From: Streptomyces echinatus
GTDB taxonomy: Bacteria > Actinomycetota > Actinomycetes > Streptomycetales > Streptomycetaceae
DNA length: 64,000 nt
Assembly: GCF_014203595.1 (NCBI RefSeq)
Contig: NZ_JACHJK010000013.1
Span: forward strand, 1-64,000
Direction of reading: 5' to 3'
The position numbers and the translations under genes were made by a program. Shown here in pieces: positions 34,899 through 42,800 of this stretch; within the stretch, counting starts at the first letter, position 1, and every line of letters starts with the position of its first letter. The notes beneath the pieces were generated by a model that saw only the letters and a program-made list of their open reading frames with translations, did not search any database and was not told the origin of the DNA.

Positions 34899-35953
34899 GC
34901 GGGCATCACCGGCTGCATGGTCAGGCCCGTCTCCTCGGGCAGCCGGAACCGCTTGTTGACGGCCTGCACGGCCTGCCCGGCGGCGCCCTTGACCAGGTTG
35001 TCCAGGGCGGCGAGGACGACGATGCGGCCCCCGTCCGGGTCGTGCATGGCGGTCACGTCGCAGTAGTTGGAGCCGAGCACGGCCTGCGGATCGGGCACCG
35101 GGATCAGCGTCTCGTCGTGCCGGCGCACCCGGACGAAGGGGTGCTCCTTGTAGAACCGGAAGTACGCGCGCTGGAGCGTCCGCTGGTCGACCGGGTCGTC
35201 GGTGTACACGTAGGAGCTGGCGAGCAGTCCGCGCACGTGCGACACCCCGTACGCCGACATGGCCAGGGAACCGACGCTGCCCGGCTTGCTGCGCCGGAGG
35301 AAGTCGCCGACCTCGGCGGCGTGCCGGTGCCCGGTGGGGGCGTAGGGCGCGATGGCGCCGTTGCGCAGCGGGTGCAGGTCCGGCACGCGCAGTTGCAGGC
35401 CGCCGCCGCTGGAGCCGCTCTTGCCGTCCACCACGACCGTGCGCAGATGCAGGCCGAGACCGAGGGTCAGCGGGGCGAGGCCGAGGGTGATGGCGGTGGC
35501 GTAGCAGCCGGGCACCGAGATCAGCGCGGCGTCCACCAGCTGGTCGCCGACGAGTTCGGGTACGCCGTAGACGAACCGGTCCGCCAGTTCGGTGGCGCGC
35601 TCGGCCTTGGCGTACCAGCGCCGGTGGAGCTCGGGGGTGCGGATGCGGAAGGCGCCGCTGAGGTCGGTCACGCACGGCACGCGGTCGGCCAGCTCGGCGG
35701 CGAGCCGCGCGGACACCGGGGCGGGCGTGGCCAGGAACACCACGTCGCACTTCTCGGCCACCCGGTCGGCCGTGACGGGCTCGACGGTCAGGCCCAGGTC
35801 GAGGCGGAGGCCCGGGTGCAGTTCGGCGGGCCGGCGGCCGGCGCTGGAGTCGCCGCCCAGGAAAGTGAGTTCCAGCTCCGGGTGCTGGCTGACCAGTCGG
35901 ATGAGTTCGCCGCCGGCGAGTCCGGACGCGCCGACGATTCCCACACGGATCAT
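34895..35953 (-). CDS. lysY: LysY-like reductase of LysW-bound acyl phosphate
   Basis: A 352-residue N-acetyl-gamma-glutamyl-phosphate reductase/semialdehyde dehydrogenase homolog. The NADP site is VGIVGASGLAGGELIRL, and the catalytic cysteine is in SVPGCYATA. Further family segments are DGKSGSSGGG and AYAPTGHRH. It converts the LysW-bound acyl phosphate to a semialdehyde with NADPH. It overlaps lysX and lysZ by 4 bases each, so the three are made in fixed ratio. The acetyl-free, carrier-bound role is inferred from its neighbours. Confidence 0.92.
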   Translation of the reverse strand: MIRVGIVGASGLAGGELIRLVSQHPELELTFLGGDSSAGRRPAELHPGLRLDLGLTVEPVTADRVAEKCDVVFLATPAPVSARLAAELADRVPCVTDLSGAFRIRTPELHRRWYAKAERATELADRFVYGVPELVGDQLVDAALISVPGCYATAITLGLAPLTLGLGLHLRTVVVDGKSGSSGGGLQLRVPDLHPLRNGAIAPYAPTGHRHAAEVGDFLRRSKPGSVGSLAMSAYGVSHVRGLLASSYVYTDDPVDQRTLQRAYFRFYKEHPFVRVRRHDETLIPVPDPQAVLGSNYCDVTAMHDPDGGRIVVLAALDNLVKGAAGQAVQAVNKRFRLPEETGLTMQPVMPA

Positions 35954-36798
35954 TCGAGAGTCTCCTGGACGTAACGGACGACGACCGACGCGATGTCGGT
36001 CCCGGTCGTCGATGCCACTCCGCGCCAGGCGGGGGCGTGGTTGACCTCGTTGACGAGGTAGCCGGATCCGGTCTTGAACAGGTCGACGCCGTAGATGCCG
36101 CTGCCGAGGCGGTCGACGACACCGTCCACGATCTTCTGCACCTCGGGGTCGTGCGCCAGCGCCCGGCTCTGGCTGCCCAGGGCCGCGTTGCTGCGCCAGT
36201 CGGTGCCCGCGCTCTCGAACTCGGCGGCGGCGACGATGTCCCGGCCGACGACCAGGCAGCGGATCGAGCCGCCGCCGAGGTAGGGCTCCACCAGGCAGGC
36301 CTGCTCGAAGGCGTGTCCGAGGTCCTCGACGTAGTCGTACACGGACTGCGCCAGGTCGGAGTCGCGGACCAGGGTGACGCGCTTGCCCATGCCGCCGTAG
36401 ACCGGCTTGAGCACGACGGGGACGCCCAGTTCGCCGAGCGCGCGCTCGAAGTCCTTGCGGGACAGGGCGAGCCGGAAGTCCGGGACGGGAACCCCGGCCT
36501 CGCGCAGCACGGCGCGCAGGACGAGCTTGTTCTCGCAGGAGTGGATCGCCTGGGCGGAGTTGAGGACCCGGAAGCCGTCGGCCTCGGCGAGGGTGGCGAT
36601 CAGGCCGCCCCGGGTGTAGCTGCGGCTGCGCACCATGACGGCGTCGTAGCCCTTGAGCGACTCGGCGTCCCGGTGACCGGCGCACAGGGACTCGTCGTTG
36701 ACCCAGTCGAAACGCACGCCGAGGTCCGGGCCGGTCTCGATCAGCCGGCGTTCCTCCCAGCCGACGCGGTCGGCGACGACTGCTACGCGGCCGGCCAT
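35950..36798 (-). CDS. lysX: LysX-like ATP-grasp ligase charging LysW
   Basis: A 282-residue RimK-type ATP-grasp ligase. It has SCENKLVLRAVLREAGVPVPDF, the ATP loop VPVVLKPVYGGMGKRVTLV, and the metal/ATP-binding YGVDLFKTGSGYLVNEVNHAPAW. It forms an amide between the LysW C-terminus and the amino group of glutamate, 2-aminoadipate or a related amino acid. Which substrate is used cannot be settled from motifs I can read. The ATG at 36798 lies 2 bases after the lysW stop codon on the minus strand. Because the LysW tail is Gln here, the chemistry of this ligase is of special interest. Confidence 0.9.
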   Translation of the reverse strand: MAGRVAVVADRVGWEERRLIETGPDLGVRFDWVNDESLCAGHRDAESLKGYDAVMVRSRSYTRGGLIATLAEADGFRVLNSAQAIHSCENKLVLRAVLREAGVPVPDFRLALSRKDFERALGELGVPVVLKPVYGGMGKRVTLVRDSDLAQSVYDYVEDLGHAFEQACLVEPYLGGGSIRCLVVGRDIVAAAEFESAGTDWRSNAALGSQSRALAHDPEVQKIVDGVVDRLGSGIYGVDLFKTGSGYLVNEVNHAPAWRGVASTTGTDIASVVVRYVQETLE

Positions 36799-36799
36799 G

Positions 36800-36985
36800 T
36801 CACTGGCCCCAGTCGCGCAGCTGGACCTCGACCATCTGCAGGCCCAGCCGGCCGTTCTCGATGCCCTCGATCCGCAGCGTGAGCATGCACTCGGGGCAGG
36901 ACAGGGTCTCGCCCACGACCATCTCGGGCACGGTCAGGTCGGTCTCGCACTCGGGGCACGAGCCGGTGAGGACAGCGGTGCTCAT
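36800..36985 (-). CDS. lysW: LysW-like amino-group carrier protein (first copy)
   Basis: A 61-residue carrier with the same layout as the plus-strand copy: Cys10/13 and Cys30/33 zinc knuckles, an acidic body and the C-terminus MVEVQLRDWGQ. Thirteen residues differ between the two copies, clustered at positions 21-24 and 39-50; the tail is identical. The start is ATG at 36985, after GGAGTCGTTCC. It heads the tightly packed W-X-Y-Z set and is separated from the DRE-TIM gene by 116 bases that contain a duplicated 24-bp sequence. Confidence 0.92.
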   Translation of the reverse strand: MSTAVLTGSCPECETDLTVPEMVVGETLSCPECMLTLRIEGIENGRLGLQMVEVQLRDWGQ

Positions 36986-37036
36986 GGAACGACTCCGATC
37001 AGGTGATGAATACGGCGGGTGCGGAATGAAGAAGGA

Positions 37037-37093
37037 GGTGCGGGGACGGTCCCGGTGCGGTAAGGACGAGGTGCGGGGACGGTCCCGGTGCGG
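37037..37093. repeat. Two 24-bp direct repeats, 33-bp period
   Basis: GGTGCGGGGACGGTCCCGG followed by TGCGG occurs at 37037-37060 and again at 37070-37093. Each copy includes an internal GGGACGGTCCC palindrome. They lie between the DRE-TIM gene and lysW, inside the minus operon, where they could form RNA structure or bind a regulator. Confidence 0.6.
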
Positions 37094-37101
37094 GATCGTG
37101 C

Positions 37102-38253
37102 TCAGGCGGCCTGGAAGTCGATGGCGGCCTTGCGGACCGCCTCCTGGTCCAGCACCGGGCGTCCGGCGAGCTCCTGGCGTTCGATCAGCCAGGCGGTGAA
37201 CGCCTCGACGTCCACGGCGATGTCCGAGCCGGCGAGCGCCCACTTGACGAGCGCCGGGGTGAGCCGGGTACGGACGCGCAGCTCACGGCTGTTGCCGACC
37301 AGCTCGGCCGGCAGCGTCTCGTACGCCTCCGGGTTGCTGAGCTGGCCCGGCAGCTCGTAGGCGAAGGCGTGCGGGGTCGTCGGGCCGGACTGGAAGGCGT
37401 CGCCGAGGCCGGCGCCCCGGAGGGCGGCCCGGGACAGCTCCGTGAGGTGGGTCAGGTCGAACCGGGTGTCGCCGTGGATGACGCGCAGCGAGGTGAGCAG
37501 CTCGGCCAGGGGCGCGTTGCCGCCCCGCTCGCCGATGCCGCCGACGGTCGCCGAGATCCAGCGCGCTCCCGCGCGGACGGCGGCCAGGGAGTTGGCGACG
37601 GCCATGCCGAGCATGTTGTGCGAGTGGATCTCGATCTCGGAACCGTCGATCGCGGTGAGCCCGGAGATCACCTCCTCCATCTGCCAGGGCGACAGGTAGG
37701 CGACGGTCTCCGCGAGCCGGAACCGGTCGGCCCCGGCCTCGAAGCCGGCGGCGACGTAGGGAATCAGCCGCTCCTTGGGGGTGCGGGCGCCGTCCTCGCC
37801 GCTGAAGGTGACGTGGAAGCCGCGGTCCTTCGCCTGCGAGATGGCCGAACGCGCCAGCACCTGGAGGAACTTCGCGCTCGGCGAGCCCAGCTTCAGCCCG
37901 GCGTGCTGCTCGGAGGTCGGGATGGAGTACATGATGTGCCGCACGCCCAGCCGCTCGGCCTCGTCGAGGGCCTTCGCGACCTGCTCGCGGTCGCGCACCA
38001 CCAGGAGCGTCATGCTGCGCTCGGGGCCGATCGCCTCGTGCGTGGCGAGGACCAGGTCGGCGTCCTTGGAGTCCGGGCCGGACACCATGCCCACCTCGAC
38101 CAGGTCGATCCCGGTGCGCACCAGCAGGTCCGCGATGACCGCGGCGTCCTTGGGGCCGAATTCGACGCCTCCCATGTGGGCGGAGTCGCGCAGGGTCGCG
38201 TCGGACAGCTGGGGAAGCCCCGGAAGGCTCCCGTCGTTCTCCGGATCAGCCAT
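37102..38253 (-). CDS. DRE-TIM metallolyase (homocitrate/isopropylmalate synthase-like)
   Basis: A 383-residue TIM-barrel enzyme. Its motif I is DATLRDSAHMGGV (Arg22, Asp23). The metal-binding segment is IEIHSHNMLGMAVANSLAAV (His210, His212, Asn213), followed by ATVGGIGERGGNAPLAELL. Related synthases condense acetyl-CoA with a 2-oxo acid; lyases run the reverse. The normal HND of this motif is HNM here, so substrate or mechanism may differ. It lacks the regulatory C-terminal domain of LeuA. The ATG at 38253 has an excellent AAGGAGGGA site. It is the first gene of the minus operon. Confidence 0.85.
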   Translation of the reverse strand: MADPENDGSLPGLPQLSDATLRDSAHMGGVEFGPKDAAVIADLLVRTGIDLVEVGMVSGPDSKDADLVLATHEAIGPERSMTLLVVRDREQVAKALDEAERLGVRHIMYSIPTSEQHAGLKLGSPSAKFLQVLARSAISQAKDRGFHVTFSGEDGARTPKERLIPYVAAGFEAGADRFRLAETVAYLSPWQMEEVISGLTAIDGSEIEIHSHNMLGMAVANSLAAVRAGARWISATVGGIGERGGNAPLAELLTSLRVIHGDTRFDLTHLTELSRAALRGAGLGDAFQSGPTTPHAFAYELPGQLSNPEAYETLPAELVGNSRELRVRTRLTPALVKWALAGSDIAVDVEAFTAWLIERQELAGRPVLDQEAVRKAAIDFQAA

Positions 38254-38357
38254 TGCGTTCCCTCCTTGCCGGGAGCCTGCTTTTCGCGGGCTCCGCGCTG
38301 GATTTACGCTGCCTCGAACATGCTGCGCGACGCTCTGCAAAGAAGCCCTGCGCCCTC

Positions 38358-38393
38358 TGTCAGAGCTGTGTCAAGGGCTGTCAGGGAATGTCA
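38358..38393 (-). promoter_or_regulatory. Direct-repeat operator upstream of the minus lysW operon
   Basis: Four TGACA units (TGTCA on the plus strand at 38358, 38369, 38379 and 38389) recur every 10-11 bases. Read on the minus strand they give GTGACATTCCCTGACAG and then TTGACA and CTGACA. They share TGACATTCC with the operator of the plus operon at 26468. They lie about 105-140 bases before the DRE-TIM start. Confidence 0.65.
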
Positions 38394-38469
38394 CGCCGGG
38401 CAAGCCGTGCGAATAATTCAGGCTCGGAATGAATTCCGGAAACGGCTTCGTCCCCCGTCCGGCAAGCCG

Positions 38470-38502
38470 AAACGGCCCGCCGCGGAATGCGGCGGGCCGT
38501 TT
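38470..38502 (-). terminator. Terminator of the SDR at 38537
   Basis: A 14-bp perfect stem (38470-38483 and 38489-38502; AAACGGCCCGCCGC and its complement) with a GGAAT loop lies 35 bases beyond the SDR stop codon on the minus strand. It is flanked by A/T triplets, so it may work both ways. Confidence 0.7.
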
Positions 38503-38536
38503 CACCCGGTCGACGGGGCGACTTCGGGGGGTGAGG

Positions 38537-39277
38537 TCAGGCGGTGTACCCACCGTCGACGGCGAGGGCGGTGCCGGTGATGTAACGGCCGCCCGGACCC
38601 GCCAGATAGGCCACCGCGGCGGCGATGTCCTCGGCCTCTCCGTAGCGTCCGAGGGCGGTGAGGGAGCGCTGCCAGTCGGCGGAGTCGCCGTCGGCCGGGT
38701 TCATGTCGGTGTCGATCGGCCCGGGGTCCACGACGGTGGCGGTGATCCCGCGCGGTCCCAGCTCCCGGGCGAGGCCCTTGGTCAGCCCGATGAGCGCGGT
38801 CTTGGCCGTCGCCTGGAGGACGAAGTTCCCGGCGGGGACACGCCCGTTGAAGCATGAGCCGACGCTGATGATCCGGCCGCCGTCCCCCATGTGGCGGGCG
38901 GCGGCCTGGGCGGCCAGGAACACCGAGCGGACGTCCACGGCGAGCACCTGGTCCAGGTGCTCGACGGTCACCTCGTCCAGCGGACCGTAGGAGAGGAAGC
39001 CGGCGTTGTTCACCAGGATGTCGATGCCGCCCAGCTCCCGCACCGTCTGCTCCACGGCCTCCGCCGCGTCGTCGGGACGGGTCAGGTCGGCCCGGACGAC
39101 CGCGGCCCTGCCGCCGTCCGCCTCGATCCGCTTGGCGACCTCGCGCGCCTGGTCCTCGGCCTGGACGTAGGTCAGCGCGACCGCTGCGCCCGCGTCGGCC
39201 AGCCGCTTCGCGATCGCCGCCCCGATACCGCGGCTGCCGCCGGTCACCAGCGCCACCTTGCCGGTCAGGTCACTCAT
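38537..39277 (-). CDS. SDR oxidoreductase controlled by MerR
   Basis: A 246-residue short-chain dehydrogenase, resembling 3-oxoacyl-ACP reductase in type. It has TGGSRGIGAAIA, NNAG and the end ITGTALAVDGGYTA. The catalytic Ser/Tyr region reads VGSCFNGRVPAGNFVLQATAKTAL, so the usual YxxxK tyrosine is replaced by Leu-Gln-Ala-Thr-Ala-Lys. The Lys is present and the Tyr is not evident. The ATG at 39277 follows GGAGGAAGCAGCG. It is divergent from a MerR regulator with a typical overlapping operator, so it probably answers a stress signal and may be unrelated to the LysW pathway. Confidence 0.82.
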   Translation of the reverse strand: MSDLTGKVALVTGGSRGIGAAIAKRLADAGAAVALTYVQAEDQAREVAKRIEADGGRAAVVRADLTRPDDAAEAVEQTVRELGGIDILVNNAGFLSYGPLDEVTVEHLDQVLAVDVRSVFLAAQAAARHMGDGGRIISVGSCFNGRVPAGNFVLQATAKTALIGLTKGLARELGPRGITATVVDPGPIDTDMNPADGDSADWQRSLTALGRYGEAEDIAAAVAYLAGPGGRYITGTALAVDGGYTA

Positions 39278-39310
39278 CGCTGCTTCCTCCGTAAACGACT
39301 CGATGTTCCT

Positions 39311-39350
39311 CGACCGCTACGCTAGAAGTTGACACCGGCGTCAGATTCAA
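39311..39350. promoter_or_regulatory. MerR-type operator/promoter
   Basis: A near-palindrome TTGACACCGGCGTCAG (39329-39344) lies between the divergent SDR and MerR genes. On the minus strand a TTGAAT/CTAGCG pair is spaced by 19 bases across it, the elongated spacer that MerR activators untwist. Confidence 0.6.
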
Positions 39351-39378
39351 GTCCTCGCGTGGAGGGGTCGGGTGGGAG

Positions 39379-39786
39379 ATGCGGATCGGTGAACTGGCCC
39401 GGCGCAGCGGGGTGAGCGAGCGGTCGCTGCGCTACTACGAGGCGCAGGGTCTGCTCAGCGCCGAGCGCACCCCGGGTGGCCACCGCGACTACGGCGAGTG
39501 GGCCGTCGACCGGGTCATCCGCATCCAGGCCCTGTACGCCGCGGGCCTGAACAGCAAGAAGATCGCGCAGCTGCTCCCCTGCATGCGGGACGGTGACGGC
39601 TCACCGAGTGACAGCGCGACCCCCCGGCTGGTCGACGAGCTCACCGCCGAACGTGAACGTCTCGACCGGTTGATCGCCGACCTGGTCCGCTCGCGTGACG
39701 TCCTGGACGACATCATCGACACCGCGTCGACGGGCCTGGAGGCCGCCCCGCTCACCGGCAGCGGCGGCCGCCCGCCGGGTCACTGA
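39379..39786 (+). CDS. MerR-family transcriptional regulator
   Basis: A 135-residue MerR protein. Its N-terminal winged helix is MRIGELARRSGVSERSLRYYEAQGLL, with the wing GGHRDYGEWAVDRVIRIQ, then a long dimerisation helix (RLVDELTAERERLDRLIADLVRSRDVLDDII). No metal-binding Cys pair is placed as in MerR/SoxR (one Cys only, LLPCM), so an organic or thiol ligand is more likely. It is divergent from the SDR and shares its operator. Confidence 0.88.
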   Translation: MRIGELARRSGVSERSLRYYEAQGLLSAERTPGGHRDYGEWAVDRVIRIQALYAAGLNSKKIAQLLPCMRDGDGSPSDSATPRLVDELTAERERLDRLIADLVRSRDVLDDIIDTASTGLEAAPLTGSGGRPPGH

Positions 39787-39811
39787 GCCGTCGCCGTCGC
39801 CGCGGACCGGG

Positions 39812-42800
39812 TCACGCCGCCTCGTCCACCAGGGCGGCCAGCGCGGCGCGCGCGTGCCGCTCCGCTTCGTCGGGGCTCAGCCGCGCGCCACGCTCGAACG
39901 ACTCCTCGAAGGCCCGCACGCCCAGCACCGCCCGTGCCGCCGCGGTGACGCGGTCGACGTCGCCGCGCTCGGCGGGCGGCAGGGGCGCGCCCACGCTGCG
40001 GCGGGCGGCGTGGGCGGCGCCGAGCAGCAGGGCCGCGCAGACGGCACCGGACCGGTGTCCGCACAGGGTGGCCGTACCGGCGAGCCCTTCCAGGGAGAGG
40101 GCGAGGGCGCGCGGCTCGCCGAGGGAGCGGGCGATCCGCAGGCCGCGCAGCTGGTGGGCGGCGGACTCGGCGGCATCGCCGCGGAGTTCGGCGATGAAGC
40201 CGAGTTCGGCGTGGAGCAGGTGGTCGCCGGCCGCGGAGGAGACGTCGGCGTGGTCGGCGCGGATGCGCAGCAGGTGCGCCTCGGCCGCGTCGATGTCACC
40301 GGAGCGCCGGGCGCCGAGGGCGAGGCCCATGTCGGCGTGGATCTCGCCGTACTTGTAGCCCTGTTCGACGGCCAGGCGGCGGGCCTGTTCGTGCAGGTCG
40401 CGGGCGCGGTCGAAGTCACGGGCGAGCAGCGCGAGGCGGCCCAGCCCGGACAGCCGGGCCGAGACCTCGGCCCGCAGGCACAGTTCCCGGGCCATCTGCA
40501 GCCCTTCGTGCTGGCGGTGCGCCGCCTGCGCGTACTCCCCCTTGATCTCGGCGAGCGCGGCGAGCGGTGAGACGGTCTGCAGTTCGCCCCAGCGGTCGCC
40601 CAGTTCACGGAAGAGGGCCCGGCTGCGCCGTCCGTCGCGGGCCAGTCCGTCCAGGTCGCCGCGGACCAGGGCGAGCGCCGCCCGTACCCCGAGCGCGGCG
40701 GCGATGCCCCACCGGTCGTCCGCGGCCTCGAAATGGGCGAGGGCACGGGTGTTCCAGGCGCGGGCGCCGTCCAGGTCGCCGACGCCGAACATCCCGTGGG
40801 CGTTCAGCCACAGTGCCCGGGCGCGGCGCACCGGATCGGGTACGGCGTCGGCACCGGCGGGCACCGTGCGCTCGCCGGTGAGCAGCACGAACGCCCCGTG
40901 CAGCAAGGTGAGTTCGGGGTCGGGGTCGGGTGCGGTGGCCGCGAGGACGGCGGCCAGGGCGCGGCGGCCCTCGGTGAGGCGGCCGCGCAGCAGCCACCAC
41001 CAGGACAGGGCGGTGGCGAGCCGTACGGCCTCCTCGCCGCGTCCGGCGGCGGCCCGTCGTACCGCCTCGTCGAGGGCGGCGCGCAGGTTGCCGGCCTCGG
41101 TGTCCAGGCGGGTGAGCCAGTCCCGTTGGAGGGGGCCGCGCAGCCGCCGCTCGGCGCGTTCGGCGAGCGTGAGGTGGTGGCGCAGGTGGCGCTCCCGGGC
41201 CGCGGGTTCGCCGGCCGTCTCGCGCAGCCGTTCGACGGCGTACGCGGCGACCGACTCCAGGAGGCGGTAGCGGGGGCCCGTGGGGCCGTCCGTGACGACG
41301 ACCAGGGACTTGTCGACGAGCCGGGTGACGAGGTCGAGGACCGCGCCGGCCGGCACGCCGTCGCCCGCGCACACCGCCTCCGCCGCGTCGAGGCCGCAGC
41401 CGTCACTGTGCACGGCGAGGCGGCCGAGCACGGCGCGTTCGGGCGCGTCCAGCAGCTCCCAGCTCCAGTCGATCACGGCGCGCAGGGTCTGCTGGCGGGC
41501 GGGCGCGCCGCGCTGTCCGGAGGTCAGCACCCGGAACCGGTCACCGAGGCGTGCGGCCAGCTCCCGTACGCCCAGGGCGCGCACCCGGGAGGCCGCCAGC
41601 TCCAGGGCGAGCGGGATGCCGTCCAGGCGGCGGCAGATCTCGGCCACGGCGGCCCGGTCGGATCCCGGGTCCGCAGCGGCGCCGTCGGGGTCGTCGGAGC
41701 CGAGCCGGAAGCCGGGCGCGCAGGCGGCGGCCCGTTCGGTGAACAGGCGGACGGCGTCGGGGGTGTGGAGCGGTTCGACCAGGAAGACGCTCTCGCCGGC
41801 CAGGGCGAGCGGTTCCTGGCTGGTGGTCAGGACGCGCAGCCGGGGCGCGCCGCGCAGGAGCCGGCCGACCAGTTCGGCGGCGGCCTCGACGACGTGTTCG
41901 CAGTTGTCCAGTACGAGCAGGGTGTCGCGGTCGCGCAGGGCGGCGGTCAGCCGGTGCACGGGAGAGGTGGCCACGGGGGACACGGCGGGCGGGGCGGAGG
42001 GAGCGTCGTCCCGCAGGCCGAGCGTCGCGGCGACGATCCCGGCGAGGGCGTCGGCGGTGGCGGTGGCGGTGCGGACCCCCGCGAACTCGACGAACCAGGC
42101 CCCGTCGGCAAGTCCGGCCGCGCCGCCGGAGGCGACGTCCCGCGCGGCGGCCACGGCCAGGCGGGTCTTCCCGACGCCGCCGGGACCGGTGAGCGTGACC
42201 AGCCGCTCGCGGCCGAGGAGCCGGGAGAGCCGGCCGAGGGCCTGATCGCGGCCGATGAGAGCGGTCAGGGGCACGGGGAGTCCGGCGGGCGCAGAGGGCG
42301 CCGGGGGCGCAGAGAGCGACGCAGAGGGCGTCGGGGGCGCGGGGGATGTCGGGGGCGGGGAGGCCGTCGAGGGCGTGGGGGATGCCAGAGGCGCAGAGGC
42401 TGTCGGAGGCGCAGAGGATGCCGGAGGCGCGGGGGATGCCGGAGGCGCCGGGGCGGTCATGGGGTGCGGCGAGGGTGCCGGGTGCGGCGGTACCCCGTCG
42501 GACGACGCGGCCGGGGGCTGGGTGTCGGCGTCCAGCGCCGGGTCCTGACGGAGCATCGCCCGGTGGAGCGCGCTCAGTGCGGGTCCGGGGCCGACCCCCA
42601 GCTCCCGGGCGAGCCGGGTGCGCAGATCGTCGTACGACGCGAGCGCCTCACCCTGGTGACCCGCCCGGTACAGCGCCCGCATCTGCACGGCGCGCAGCCG
42701 CTCCCGCAGGGGATGCCCGGACACGAGCGCGGCCAGCTCGCCGGCGAGCAGCCGGTGCTCCCCCGCCGCCAGCCGCGCCTCGGCGCGTTCCTCCAGCGCG

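Noticed and set aside
26583..38253. Ordinary lysine or arginine biosynthesis operon
   Set aside because: Actinobacteria make lysine through diaminopimelate and arginine through acetylated intermediates. The enzyme set here lacks homoaconitase, homoisocitrate dehydrogenase and LysK, and includes tailoring and export genes.
40733..42600. Very long plus-strand frame (to 44707) opposite the SARP gene
   Set aside because: Antisense shadow of high-GC coding sequence; its products are Gly/Arg-rich without motifs. Only the part from 43442 is a real gene (MFS).
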